Positions 47,303 to 57,051 of a stretch of 64,000 nucleotides of DNA are shown here, one piece after another. Location of the stretch: NCBI RefSeq assembly GCF_011398355.1, contig NZ_AP021889.1, positions 2,108,001 to 2,172,000 of the forward strand, given 5' to 3'. The notes under the pieces are model-generated. The model ran no database searches and had not been told where the DNA came from. It worked only from the letters and a program-made list of their open reading frames with translations. Numbering within the stretch: the first letter of the stretch is position 1; each line of letters begins with the position of its first letter. Source of the stretch: Thiosulfatimonas sediminis. GTDB lineage: Bacteria; Pseudomonadota; Gammaproteobacteria; Thiomicrospirales; Thiomicrospiraceae. A program made the translations under genes and the position numbers.

Positions 47303-50300
47303 TTACTCACCCGCAGGTGCAGGAATCAATTCAATAATCGGTTCTTTCCACGGGCCTTTAATTTGATATTGATATGAGACTAAGTTCTCGTTGATATCAG
47401 GTAACACCTTCAGAACCGTATAAATTGCTAAAGCAGCAATCGGATTAGCGACTCCAGCTAGAGCAGCAATCGTCGGGAGTGACGAGCCAATCGCCGGTGT
47501 CACGTCCGCTTTTAAATCGAAAGTTTCATCAGCGATATCAATCCCACCTTGCATTGCAACCTTAACCGCTGGTGCCTGCAGCTTAAGATGAGTGAGCTGC
47601 ATCTTATTATTGTTCAGAATCGCGTTTCCATTAATCTCGTCGTACGCAAGCCCATCATTGGTAACATCATCTAACTTAAGCTGTAAACGACGTGCCAAAG
47701 AGTCAACACTCAATAAGCCGAGCAGGCGAGCTAAACCAGGTTCAACACTTTCAACAACACCTTCATCCAATTTAAAATTCAAACGCCCAAAAAGGCTATC
47801 CGGTGCAAAACATTCAAAGCCGCCAAACCAAGCAATCTCAGAATGCACTTTTGCCCGCTTTGACGTTACGCCCTTACTAATCCCTAAATACTTCATCAGT
47901 TTTTCAAGTTTTTTGCTATCAACGTCAATTTCCGCCGCACTTAAATTACGGTTTTGATCATAACGATATTTCGCGGTAATTTTACCGACCCCTTCGCTAA
48001 ATTCTGCATACACATCTTCGGTGGCATAACCTGATGCATTCGGCTGCAAACTGAAACGCACTTCATCAAAAGGATAATCATCAAATTGCACATTGCGTGC
48101 TAAGACATTAATTTGTGGATAATCCACTCTTTGATTTTTAATCGCGCAAAGCACTCTCTCAGGCGCATCCTTGCTTTGCGCGGATTTCAAGCGGATACGT
48201 TCAAAGTTCAAATCAATCACGCCTTCTTGTGGAATCAGTGCGGTGGCGACCAACTGATCACTGGTCACCCCCAACTTAGTGCCCGCATCTAAACTATTCA
48301 ATGTTAAGGCGACCTTATCAATCATTTGATTTCTATAATTTAGACGCCCAATCACAATGCGACTGTCTTGCCAACGGATTGCTGACATCAGCTGGTTTTC
48401 GGTGGAATCAGGAAGTGACTCCCACCATTGGATCCAATCCGCCATTTCAATTCGGTCGAATTCGCCGCGTACAAAGGAATCTGCCCCACCCCATCGTAGC
48501 TCGCCATTAGCCTGCTGACCCAAATAGCTTTGTAAACGCGTAAACCTATTCTCCTGTAATGAATACTTAAGATTTGCTTCTGCTAAATCAGTTTGAACTA
48601 AGTCAACGCTTATCTCCTCCTCACCAATACGACCACTAAAAGTCAAAGGAACCGTTAATTGCGGCGCTGAAAAAGGATAAGGCAAAGTACTCACTGCCTG
48701 TTCAACGTGCATTTGTCCATAAAAAGCGATCTCATCCGTTTGTTTATCCATCGGTACGGAAAAAGTTACGCGAAAAGGCACAGGCAAAGTACTATATGCC
48801 TGACTGTAAAGACTCTCTTTACCCTGCAGCGTCAAATCAAGTCGATGTTTTTTAAGATGCGTGGCAATATCCAAGCGTGCAGGCTGGGTAAACATTTTAA
48901 GCTTCACATCCGAAGCCGTAAGGCTCTGCTCAGTAAACATCAACTTCCCTTGCACACCAGTTGCTTCTGGCAAATTAGGTAAACGTACCGCAGCGTCCTG
49001 CAAAGTAACGGCTCCATTCACACGCGCTTTCTGGTCATTAAAACCAAACAGCGGAATCCACAACTTCGTTATCTCAAGCGCCGCTTTACCAGAATAGGCC
49101 TGACTATCCTCTGTATATGCGGCCAATCCAACCTCTTGCGGCAAAGGAGTTTTTGCTAAATAAGCAATTGCCTGTGGCACACTGGTCTGGATTTTTCCTT
49201 GAATCTCTAGCGCAATATTTGCCTGCGATAAATCACTTATGACAGCATTCGCCTTTAACGGCTCTTTAACTCCCTCCAACCGCAAAGCATCACTGTTGAA
49301 ACGCAAAACACGCTTGGTAAAATCAAATGTCATCTCACTCGGCGCAACTCTTGGCCACTCAGCATCAAAAGAAAATGTTGCCTCTCTCAGCTGACCGCTT
49401 ATTTTTAACGCATCCAACCAAGCATCTGAAGCAACTTCGTCATTTTGTGCGCCGGCTTGCAAAGGCAGTGCATTTAAACTAAACATAAAACGCGGTTGTT
49501 GTGCGCTTAATTGACTGTCTTGTAGCCAAGCGACGACGCCATCACCTAACAGCGAATAAGGCAGATAATCCAACACCACTTGCGCATCGGGTGCCGCAAC
49601 CTTTGCCTGCACCGACAATACTTGCTCATGCAAATCAAAAGATTCCAACGACAAATTAAAACGGTCAATCGACAACGTAAACGGATCCACACTCAAATTT
49701 TGACCGGCATAATTCAATACAACGCGTGGCGGCAAAGTGACACGCATAGGGCGTGGATATACTTTTGGCTCCAACACCCATACCGGCTCTTCAGCTTCAA
49801 TTAAAAACAAATCTCCCTGCTTAACCAAAGCTAAATTCTGTGTTGCCACCCCCGGATAATCGGTCAATGGAATCGCTAAACGCCCAAAACGGGTACGTAA
49901 ACTTGGAATTTCTAATGTTTGCCAATTCAACCGCATCGCAAAATCGGTAACATCCAACTTAACCGCTTGATTAAATAAATCAGCAAGATAATCGCTCTCA
50001 ACAAATACGCGCAACATCTCTTTGAAAGGCGCAATATTAAAGCGTTCAGCCGATAAACCGAGTTCTTGCTGCGGATACAATTGCAACTGCACCGGTGATA
50101 AGGTTTCAACAAATTGATTATCCAACTGCACCTTGGACAATTCAAAATGCGCCATCACATCGTTTAAATTCATATCCAGACGCGGATTCCAATTTAACTC
50201 CATGCCCACACTCTGCGGCAAAACTTGGTCATCTTGCGGCCAACTTAACGCCTGTGCATTCAATTTAGCAACCGACTGTGCTAACTGCGCATCCTGAAAT

Positions 50301-51085
50301 TGGGTTTGCCAATCCACGAGTACCTCACCGCTGGGCATAATCGCAGCCCATTTCGGCGGCAGTAACTTAACCAGGCGCTGCATTTGCAAAGGTTGGTATG
50401 AAATTAGGTTGACCGAACCAAAATCCAAACCGCCCCAAGAATTAGTACTTAAATTTAATTTGAGGTTGAAACGTTCAAAATCTAGCACATCGTGATAACG
50501 CACCCCCAGCTCAGCAATCAAATTAATCTGGCTTGCTTTAATCAAATCCAAATTATCAATTTGCACAGCCGTTTGCGGGCCTAAAAAATCATTGATGACC
50601 ATCTGCTTGATGGCAATTTTCTGCCAAGTGCGTTGTGTGAAATTTTGTGACCGAAGATAGTTAACGGCTTGCCGATAAACCGAATTGAGTTGACTCAAAC
50701 CAGAAACTTCTTGCGAAGCAAATGCCGAAGGAGTGGATTGCAGGAAACGTAAACTCACTTGCTGCAATTGCAATTTTTCACCAAAACTGAGCACCGGAAT
50801 TAACGGTGAGAAAAGATTAATATCACCGGAAAATTGCTCCGCCTGAAAATCAAAATCCGTATTCTGGACCTGTAAGCCACTCAGTGAGAACTCGGCACCC
50901 AGCCATGTTTGTGTTAAGGCAACGCTGGCAACATTAACTTGCCAACCGCTGATATAGGATAAAAATTGAACCGACTGCTGAGGATAAGATTGCAGACCGA
51001 TAATCGCCAAGCGCATTAAAACAAGATAGGCGATAAAAACCCCTAGAATAATTTCTAGAAATAGATGTGTGCGCTTAATTAACAT
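47303..51085 (-). CDS. yhdP: YhdP-family AsmA-like phospholipid transport protein
   Basis: This 1260-residue protein has one N-terminal membrane helix (residues about 10-30, LEIILGVFIAYLVLMRLAIIGL), then a very long beta-rich periplasmic region and a C-terminal AsmA-like block (ARLLGLLSVDSLARRLQLKLDDVTNDGLAYDEINGNAILNN...AGVANPIAALAIYTVLKVL). YhdP, TamB and YdbH are bridge proteins that carry phospholipids from the inner to the outer membrane. Size matches E. coli YhdP (1266). GAGGTG lies just upstream of ATG 51085. It is encoded after maf-rng on the same strand (22-bp gap), the same neighbourhood as in E. coli (yhdE-rng-yhdP). Confidence 0.94.
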   Translation of the reverse strand: MLIKRTHLFLEIILGVFIAYLVLMRLAIIGLQSYPQQSVQFLSYISGWQVNVASVALTQTWLGAEFSLSGLQVQNTDFDFQAEQFSGDINLFSPLIPVLSFGEKLQLQQVSLRFLQSTPSAFASQEVSGLSQLNSVYRQAVNYLRSQNFTQRTWQKIAIKQMVINDFLGPQTAVQIDNLDLIKASQINLIAELGVRYHDVLDFERFNLKLNLSTNSWGGLDFGSVNLISYQPLQMQRLVKLLPPKWAAIMPSGEVLVDWQTQFQDAQLAQSVAKLNAQALSWPQDDQVLPQSVGMELNWNPRLDMNLNDVMAHFELSKVQLDNQFVETLSPVQLQLYPQQELGLSAERFNIAPFKEMLRVFVESDYLADLFNQAVKLDVTDFAMRLNWQTLEIPSLRTRFGRLAIPLTDYPGVATQNLALVKQGDLFLIEAEEPVWVLEPKVYPRPMRVTLPPRVVLNYAGQNLSVDPFTLSIDRFNLSLESFDLHEQVLSVQAKVAAPDAQVVLDYLPYSLLGDGVVAWLQDSQLSAQQPRFMFSLNALPLQAGAQNDEVASDAWLDALKISGQLREATFSFDAEWPRVAPSEMTFDFTKRVLRFNSDALRLEGVKEPLKANAVISDLSQANIALEIQGKIQTSVPQAIAYLAKTPLPQEVGLAAYTEDSQAYSGKAALEITKLWIPLFGFNDQKARVNGAVTLQDAAVRLPNLPEATGVQGKLMFTEQSLTASDVKLKMFTQPARLDIATHLKKHRLDLTLQGKESLYSQAYSTLPVPFRVTFSVPMDKQTDEIAFYGQMHVEQAVSTLPYPFSAPQLTVPLTFSGRIGEEEISVDLVQTDLAEANLKYSLQENRFTRLQSYLGQQANGELRWGGADSFVRGEFDRIEMADWIQWWESLPDSTENQLMSAIRWQDSRIVIGRLNYRNQMIDKVALTLNSLDAGTKLGVTSDQLVATALIPQEGVIDLNFERIRLKSAQSKDAPERVLCAIKNQRVDYPQINVLARNVQFDDYPFDEVRFSLQPNASGYATEDVYAEFSEGVGKITAKYRYDQNRNLSAAEIDVDSKKLEKLMKYLGISKGVTSKRAKVHSEIAWFGGFECFAPDSLFGRLNFKLDEGVVESVEPGLARLLGLLSVDSLARRLQLKLDDVTNDGLAYDEINGNAILNNNKMQLTHLKLQAPAVKVAMQGGIDIADETFDLKADVTPAIGSSLPTIAALAGVANPIAALAIYTVLKVLPDINENLVSYQYQIKGPWKEPIIELIPAPAGE

Positions 51086-51106
51086 TCACACCTCACTTTG
51101 GCATGC

Positions 51107-52576
51107 TTACATCATTACCACGTCGTATTGTTCCGCAGCATAAGCACTCTCCGCTTGGAAGCGAATACTTTTACCCAAAAAGGCTTCCAATTCGGCAACA
51201 CTGGTTGACTCTTCGTCCATAATGCGAGACACCACGGGTTCGGCAGCAATGACGCGATACTGCTTAGCCTCAAACGAACGCGCCATTCGAGTAATTTCTC
51301 GGAATATCTCGTAGGCCACCGTTTCAGCAGTTTTTACCGAACCTCGCCCATTACAAACCGGACAAGATTCACACAAAGTGCGCTCTAAACTTTCACGAGT
51401 ACGCTTGCGCGTCATCTCCACCAAGCCTAAATTAGAAATACTGCTGATTGTCGTCTTAACACGGTCTCGACTTAACTCTTTTTCCAAAGTCGAGAGTACG
51501 TGCTGCTGGTGGTTTTTGTCATCCATATCAATAAAATCAAGAATAATGATTCCACCGAGATTACGCAAACGCAGCTGGCGCGCAATCGCTTGTGTCGCCT
51601 CCAAATTAGTACGATAAATGGTCTCTTCTAAATTACGATGCCCGACAAAAGCGCCGGTATTCACATCAATCGTGGTCATCGCTTCTGTCTGGTCAATAAT
51701 CAGATAACCGCCGGACTTTAGATTTACCCGTTTGTGCAGAGCCGCTTGAATCTCTTCTTCAATATTATAAAGATCAAAAATAGGACGTTCGCCTTGATAC
51801 AAACCGAGCCGATCACTTAATTCCATCACGTAAGTATCGACGAATCGCTGCATTTTGCGATAGGTTTCCGTGGAATCGACTCGAATCTTTTCAATCCGTT
51901 CAATTGGGATATCACGCAAAATTCGCAAATATAAAGGCAAGTCTTCATACAACATCGACGGTTTTCGGGTATTACGCGTTTTATCTTGAATCCCTGACCA
52001 TAAGCGTTGCAAATAAATCATATCGGCGCGCATCTCATGAAAATCAACGCCCTCCGCAACCGTGCGCACAATAAAACCACCTTCCGAACCAGCAAACTCG
52101 GGAATTTGCTTAACCATTTCGCGTAAGCGCTCACGCTCGCCATTCGAGTCGATTTTTTGCGATACACCAAGCGTTTTTTCAGTCGGCATATACACCAACA
52201 TTCGCGAGGGAATGGTCACTTGCATGGTAACGCGAGCCCCCTTAGTCCCCAATGGATCTTTTACCACCTGAACCATAATCTTCTGACCGGCATAAAGTAA
52301 CTTGGCAATATCATCGCAATCTTCGTCTTGCGAACCAACCGACTTATGACAGACATCAGACACATGTAGGAAAGCCGCTCGCTCTAAACCGATATTCACA
52401 AAGGCGGCTTGCATTCCCGGCAAGACGCGATCGACCTTGCCCATATAAATATTGCCCACTAAACCTCGTTTATTGGAGCGCTCAACCCAAACCTCTTGCA
52501 AAACACCATTTTCAACCCACGCCACACGTGTTTCATTCGGGGTGACATTCACCAGAATTTTTTCTTCATTATGCAT
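51107..52576 (-). CDS. rng: ribonuclease G
   Basis: This 489-residue endoribonuclease trims the 5' end of 16S rRNA and degrades mRNA. It has an N-terminal S1 domain (GNIYMGKVDRVLPGMQAAFVNIGLERAAFLHVSD), the RNase E/G core with catalytic aspartates in IILDFIDMDDKNHQQHV and TTIDVNTGAFVG, and the zinc-link CxxC in CESCPVCNGRG. It lacks the long C-terminal scaffold of RNase E. The start is ATG 52576 (MHNEEKILVNVTPNETRVA) with AAGGCC upstream; the frame start at 52600 overlaps maf. Confidence 0.97.
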   Translation of the reverse strand: MHNEEKILVNVTPNETRVAWVENGVLQEVWVERSNKRGLVGNIYMGKVDRVLPGMQAAFVNIGLERAAFLHVSDVCHKSVGSQDEDCDDIAKLLYAGQKIMVQVVKDPLGTKGARVTMQVTIPSRMLVYMPTEKTLGVSQKIDSNGERERLREMVKQIPEFAGSEGGFIVRTVAEGVDFHEMRADMIYLQRLWSGIQDKTRNTRKPSMLYEDLPLYLRILRDIPIERIEKIRVDSTETYRKMQRFVDTYVMELSDRLGLYQGERPIFDLYNIEEEIQAALHKRVNLKSGGYLIIDQTEAMTTIDVNTGAFVGHRNLEETIYRTNLEATQAIARQLRLRNLGGIIILDFIDMDDKNHQQHVLSTLEKELSRDRVKTTISSISNLGLVEMTRKRTRESLERTLCESCPVCNGRGSVKTAETVAYEIFREITRMARSFEAKQYRVIAAEPVVSRIMDEESTSVAELEAFLGKSIRFQAESAYAAEQYDVVMM

Positions 52577-52589
52577 GCAACTGGCCTTT

Positions 52590-53216
52590 TTATTTTTCAT
52601 GCGGCATCGGCTTCTTTAAAGGATTAAAATAGGGAAAATTGGCTTGTTCAAGCAATTGATTAAGTTCAAATAACGGCAAACCCATTACGCCACTGTAGCT
52701 ACCATTAATATTTTTCACCCAGCGCGCTGCATACCCTTGAATCGCATAAGCGCCAGCCTTATCCATTGGCTCGCCACTGGCGACGTAAGCCGCAATATCA
52801 CTCACCGGCAAGGGCGCAAAAGTCACCTCAGTAATACTCACCGCACAAAGTAACGTATCTTGATGGCACAACGCGACCGCGGAATAAACTTGATGACTTC
52901 GCCCTGAAAGGCGTTGCAACATTGCTTGCGCATCATCAGCATCAACCGGCTTACCTAAAATTTGGCCATCCACCAGCAAAGAGGTATCGCCCGCAATAAT
53001 CCAGGCATCATACTCAAGAAGCGACTGAGCTGCCAACGCCTTTTGTTTAGCCATGCGTTGCAAATACGCCAACACTTCTTCTTGCGGCGAAGGTGTTTCA
53101 TCTATTTCCGCCGTCACGACCGAAAACGCAACGCCAATTTGCGCTAATAATTCCTGACGACGTGGAGAAGTGGACGCTAAATAAACGGGATGATGAGGCA
53201 TTGGCGAACAATCCAT
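52590..53216 (-). CDS. maf: Maf-family nucleotide pyrophosphatase
   Basis: This roughly 208-residue protein hydrolyses dTTP/UTP or modified nucleotides to the monophosphate. It has LASTSPRRQELLAQIG (substrate loop), EIDETP, WIIAGDTSLLVDGQILGKPVD (catalytic aspartate), GRSHQVYSAVAL, and DKAGAYAIQGYAARWVKNINGSYSGVMGLP. The start is unclear: ATG 53216, ATG 53201 (MPHHPVYLAS) and a TTG at 53225 are in frame and none has a good RBS. It is first in a maf-rng-yhdP operon. Confidence 0.93.
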   Translation of the reverse strand: MDCSPMPHHPVYLASTSPRRQELLAQIGVAFSVVTAEIDETPSPQEEVLAYLQRMAKQKALAAQSLLEYDAWIIAGDTSLLVDGQILGKPVDADDAQAMLQRLSGRSHQVYSAVALCHQDTLLCAVSITEVTFAPLPVSDIAAYVASGEPMDKAGAYAIQGYAARWVKNINGSYSGVMGLPLFELNQLLEQANFPYFNPLKKPMPHEK

Positions 53217-53377
53217 TGTGAACAAACACGATTAAGCGTCTGAGACGCCGTTTTGCTGCTCATTCTACAGCGAGATTAGGTAAAATGGGCAGATTCACCT
53301 TTAAGATTCATTTAAAGCCATCGCCAAAACCTTAAGAATTTCTTAAACGAAACGGCACTAAAACGAAGAGATTACCT

Positions 53378-53800
53378 ATGGACCAAGTTGTCACCGATCA
53401 CAGCCCGGAAAATTTAAGCACCCTTTTTCCCGGCACCCAAATGGTCGCCGAACTGCCTTTTTTCAGCATCTTAGCCAAAGAAACTCGGGTGCCTTGGCTG
53501 ATCTTCATTCCCAAATACCCTTTGGAGAACATCAATTCAACCCTGCTGTTATATGGCCAAATTCATCGTTTGATCGAAGCCCTAAGAGAGATGAACGGTA
53601 TGGGACATTACAATCTTGCAAAAATCGGTAACAAAAATGAATGGCTACATATGCACTTAGTATTCCGCAGCGAACACGACGAAGCGTGGCCAGACCCAGT
53701 TTGGTGTCGCGAACCTTTGGAGGTAAATCCAGGTGCGGCAAAAGGGTTAAGTAAAATGGTTAAAACCGCCTTACAGCAAACTAGCGCCTCTGCAATGTAA
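53378..53800 (+). CDS. HIT-domain protein
   Basis: This 140-residue HIT-superfamily protein shows LAKETRVPWLIFIPKYPLENINS, then the histidine region NEWLHMHLVFRSEHDEAWPDPVW. The usual HxHxHxx is reduced to HMHLVF, the form seen in a proteobacterial HIT subgroup. Nucleotide hydrolase or transferase activity is plausible, but the catalytic-histidine arrangement should be aligned to be sure. GAAGAGA lies upstream of ATG 53378. It is 12 bp before the flippase-like gene and probably shares its transcript. Confidence 0.8.
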   Translation: MDQVVTDHSPENLSTLFPGTQMVAELPFFSILAKETRVPWLIFIPKYPLENINSTLLLYGQIHRLIEALREMNGMGHYNLAKIGNKNEWLHMHLVFRSEHDEAWPDPVWCREPLEVNPGAAKGLSKMVKTALQQTSASAM

Positions 53801-53812
53801 CCTCGCTGCGCA

Positions 53813-54721
53813 ATGACTTACTTAAAAACCCTTCTTTCAGTTGGGCTGCTGCTCGCTCTTGCCTGGCTCGTTGATTATTTCATCGGATGGCAGAGCGTAT
53901 TTGCTCCGTGGCAAAACCTGCCAATTTTTCAAGTCGTCTTGGCGACCGGATTACTGTTCCTCACTTATGCGATTCGAGCCAGCCGTCTGATTCAGTATTT
54001 TCGATTACACCAACCAGCACAAGTGCTTGGATGTGCGCGTCTGATGCTTCTCCACAATTTCTGGAACAATCTTTTGCCGATGCGCTCCGGCGAAGCCAGC
54101 TTTCCAATCTTGATGCAAAGTCAATTTCAAATCGGACTGAGTCAATCATTACCGGCCCTGTTATGGTTTCGGATACTGGATTTACACACACTGCTGCTTC
54201 TGGTTTTGATCGCTTTTGCCAGCTTGTGGCTTAACCTTTGGCAAGTTGTATTCGTCACTTTTCTATGGCTAACCGTGCCTTGGTTGCTGTACCGATTACA
54301 AACACCCATTAGTAAACGCGTCAACCAACAGCATAAAATCGGTAAAATATTGCATAAAATTCTTCTCGGGCTACCACAAAACCAAACCCAATTTACTTGG
54401 AGCTGGTTTTGGACGCTCTTTAATTGGAGTTTAAAACTGTTGATGCTGGCGTGGATTCTCAGCTGGTTTGTCGAGATTGACTTCAATTTAGCAATGCTCG
54501 GCGCGGCCGGCGGCGAACTCAGCAGCGTCTTACCAATACATGGTATTGGTGGCTTTGGTACTTATGAAGCGGGTATATGGCTGGCACTTAGCCAACTATC
54601 ACTTGAACAAAATAGTATTCTTAGTGCCGCGATAAACCTGCATTTGATTTTATTATCGAGCAGCATCATCAGCGCGGCTTTTGCTTTGTTACTCCCGAAA
54701 AACCAAGCGCATTCATCATAA
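53813..54721 (+). CDS. lysylphosphatidylglycerol synthase TM-like (flippase-like) membrane protein
   Basis: This 302-residue polytopic protein has about eight hydrophobic segments and the UPF0104/LPG_synthase_TM motifs RASRLIQYFRL, LLHNFWNNLLPMRSGEASFPILM, and a late GGELSSVLPIHGIGGFGTYEAG. The family has the membrane part of MprF without the synthase domain. Members near glycosyltransferases are thought to move lipid-linked substrates. It lies next to a GT2 of the polyprenyl-phosphate type, which supports a lipid-sugar role, but no specific function is known. Confidence 0.85.
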   Translation: MTYLKTLLSVGLLLALAWLVDYFIGWQSVFAPWQNLPIFQVVLATGLLFLTYAIRASRLIQYFRLHQPAQVLGCARLMLLHNFWNNLLPMRSGEASFPILMQSQFQIGLSQSLPALLWFRILDLHTLLLLVLIAFASLWLNLWQVVFVTFLWLTVPWLLYRLQTPISKRVNQQHKIGKILHKILLGLPQNQTQFTWSWFWTLFNWSLKLLMLAWILSWFVEIDFNLAMLGAAGGELSSVLPIHGIGGFGTYEAGIWLALSQLSLEQNSILSAAINLHLILLSSSIISAAFALLLPKNQAHSS

Positions 54722-54779
54722 ATTGCGATAAGATGCCCACAATCACTGAGAACACTAAATTCATCCAGGAAATTCCCCA

Positions 54780-55742
54780 ATGCAAGATTACCAACTCTCC
54801 ATTGTCATCCCCATGTATAACGAACAAGAAAACGTCGAACCAATGGTGTCCGCGGTATTTTCAGCATTAGCAGAATATGAAAAATCCTGGGAATTAATTG
54901 TCGTAAACGATGGCAGCATTGATCAAACAGCTGAACTTCTAAGCGAAAAAGCGGTTGAACGCGGAACACAGCTCAAAATCATCAACCTACAGCGTAACTA
55001 TGGCCAAACAGCCGCTATGCAAGCTGGAATTGACGCAGCAAACGGCGTCGTGATAGCCACCTTAGACGGCGACTTACAAAACGATCCACAAGACATTCCA
55101 CGGATGGTTGAGAGATTAATTAATGAAGATTTAGATTTGGTTGCTGGTTGGCGCAAAGACCGAAAAGACGACTTGGTTCTGCGCAAAATCCCATCCCGAA
55201 TTGCCAACAAACTGATTGCCAAAATGACCGGCGTAACTCTGAATGATTACGGATGCAGTCTAAAAGTCTATCGTGCCAGCGTTTTGAAAAACATCACGTT
55301 ATACGGCGAGATGCACCGATTTATCCCAGCATGGATGGCAACCGAAACCCTGCCAACCAAAATAAAAGAAGAAGTCGTCACGCACCACGCTCGTCAATTT
55401 GGCGAATCTAAATACGGCATCAGCCGTACCTTCCGCGTGATTATCGACCTATTATTTGTGTTTTTCTTTATGCGTTTCCGCGCGCGTCCATCCCACTTTT
55501 TCGGGCAAATTGGCCTAGGGTTCGGTGCTATCGGCGGACTCGGACTCAGCTACCTATTGATCCTAAAACTACTCGGCGAAGACATCGGGACTCGGCCATT
55601 ATTGATAATCAGCGTCATGTTTATCTTCATGTCGATTCAATTTCTACTCAGCGGAATCTTGGCAGAAATGACCTCGCGCACCTACTACTCCGCATCGGAT
55701 AGAAAACCGTATACGATTCGGAAGAAAATCAACTTGAATTAA
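54780..55742 (+). CDS. family 2 glycosyltransferase, polyprenyl-phosphate-sugar synthase type (DPM1/GtrB/ArnC-like)
   Basis: This 320-residue protein has a GT-A domain (SIVIPMYNEQENV, VVNDGSIDQT, and the metal-binding DGDLQNDP), a QRNYGQTAAMQAGIDAA block and GMHRF-like GEMHRFIPAW, then two C-terminal membrane helices (about 238-262 and 270-293). It adds a sugar from UDP or GDP to undecaprenyl phosphate at the cytoplasmic membrane face. Typical uses are lipid A or O-antigen modification or protein glycosylation. AGGAAA lies before ATG 54780. It is upstream of an O-antigen ligase gene with a 14-bp gap. Confidence 0.92.
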   Translation: MQDYQLSIVIPMYNEQENVEPMVSAVFSALAEYEKSWELIVVNDGSIDQTAELLSEKAVERGTQLKIINLQRNYGQTAAMQAGIDAANGVVIATLDGDLQNDPQDIPRMVERLINEDLDLVAGWRKDRKDDLVLRKIPSRIANKLIAKMTGVTLNDYGCSLKVYRASVLKNITLYGEMHRFIPAWMATETLPTKIKEEVVTHHARQFGESKYGISRTFRVIIDLLFVFFFMRFRARPSHFFGQIGLGFGAIGGLGLSYLLILKLLGEDIGTRPLLIISVMFIFMSIQFLLSGILAEMTSRTYYSASDRKPYTIRKKINLN

Positions 55743-55756
55743 GAGTAAGCCCCACA

Positions 55757-57013
55757 GTGTTACAAGACCTGCCCTCAACAGAAAACTTTCGTCAGAACGT
55801 TTTCCAGAGAACGGCGGAATTCTTAATGATTCCTGCCTTTTTCTTTCTGCCTATCCAAGCTGCACCGGTCAATACACTAATTGTATTGGCCGTTTTATTT
55901 TTATTACTCTCCAAAAATATTAAGTCGAGGTTAGTATTAGCTTGGACGCATCCACTAAGCAAGGCTTTTTTATTTTTCTTTTTAACCGCAGCGGTGTCAA
56001 TTTTTTGGACAGAAAATCTAGCCCAAGGAATTTACTTATTGGGAAAATACATTCCTTATGTCATCTTTCCTTTCATACTACTTATCATTAATCCAAATCT
56101 TCAGAAATACTATATTAGTGCCTTTTTCATTGGCATTACCATTTCTGAAATACTGTCTTATTCCATGTGGCTTGGCATTACAGATATGGGCAAAACCCAA
56201 GACGATCCAAATCTCTGGGACCACACACCTTTCATTGGACATGTTCTTTACAGCCCTATCGTTGCCTTTGCTGCATTTATCATGTTAACTCGGCTCACTT
56301 TCGACTGGCGGACGTTAAAAACATGGCAAAGAACTGTTTTATTCCTTTTTTCAATCACCATCATTACAAATTTATTTTTTACTCATGGCCGCACCGGTAT
56401 GATTGCTCTTTTATGCTTAGTATTCGTGCTATTTATAATAAAATTTCCTACTAATAAAGTTAAAGCAATCTTTATCAGCTCAACAATAATAATTGCAATT
56501 CCAACCCTTGCTTATTACATGATTAATGATTTTAAAATACGCGTCGATGTAGGCAAGAATGATTTTGTGAAGCTTATAGAAGAACAAGATGCCGAAACAA
56601 GTCTTGGGCACCGCATTATCAACTGGCATGCCAGTATTCAAATGATTGAGCAGCAGCCGATTTTAGGCGTCGGTATTGGTGATTATGCAGAAGAATATGA
56701 AAAAATCATGCACAACCAAGAAATCAAATACTGGCCATCAGAAAATCCCCACAACCAATATTTATTTAGCGCAGCAACCAGCGGAATCCTTGGCATCATC
56801 TCGCTGCTAGGAATCTTTATAACTAAAGCCTGGCTAATCTACCGAGACTACCAATCTCAAACAAATAATCCATCAAATCCTCTAAAAATAGGGCTCTTAG
56901 TTTTATTTCTAATCATCTGTTTGGCAGAAAGTTATTTATGGCGCTCAAATACAACTCTTTTATTAATTTTGTTTTCAGCGCTATTTTACAAACCAGTTAT
57001 TCAAAAAAGTTAG
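55757..57013 (+). CDS. O-antigen ligase/polymerase family membrane protein (WaaL/Wzy)
   Basis: This 418-residue polytopic protein has about ten hydrophobic segments and the Wzy_C signature region: LFFTHGRTGMIALLCLVFVLF, then a periplasmic loop with RIINWHASIQMIEQQPILGVGIGDY and ENPHNQYLFSAATSGILG, which holds the essential histidine of WaaL-type ligases. It would transfer polysaccharide from the lipid carrier to lipid A-core, or polymerise repeats. The GTG start at 55757 is preceded by AAGAGTAAG. No ATG gives a full N-terminus. Confidence 0.88.
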   Translation: MLQDLPSTENFRQNVFQRTAEFLMIPAFFFLPIQAAPVNTLIVLAVLFLLLSKNIKSRLVLAWTHPLSKAFLFFFLTAAVSIFWTENLAQGIYLLGKYIPYVIFPFILLIINPNLQKYYISAFFIGITISEILSYSMWLGITDMGKTQDDPNLWDHTPFIGHVLYSPIVAFAAFIMLTRLTFDWRTLKTWQRTVLFLFSITIITNLFFTHGRTGMIALLCLVFVLFIIKFPTNKVKAIFISSTIIIAIPTLAYYMINDFKIRVDVGKNDFVKLIEEQDAETSLGHRIINWHASIQMIEQQPILGVGIGDYAEEYEKIMHNQEIKYWPSENPHNQYLFSAATSGILGIISLLGIFITKAWLIYRDYQSQTNNPSNPLKIGLLVLFLIICLAESYLWRSNTTLLLILFSALFYKPVIQKS

Positions 57014-57051
57014 ATTGCAACCATGTCCAAAATAAAGATTTCTATTATTTC

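Noticed and set aside
47089-47337. 82-codon frame upstream of the rrn promoter
   Set aside because: It is low-complexity, overlaps the yhdP terminator and 3' end, and has no RBS or family resemblance.
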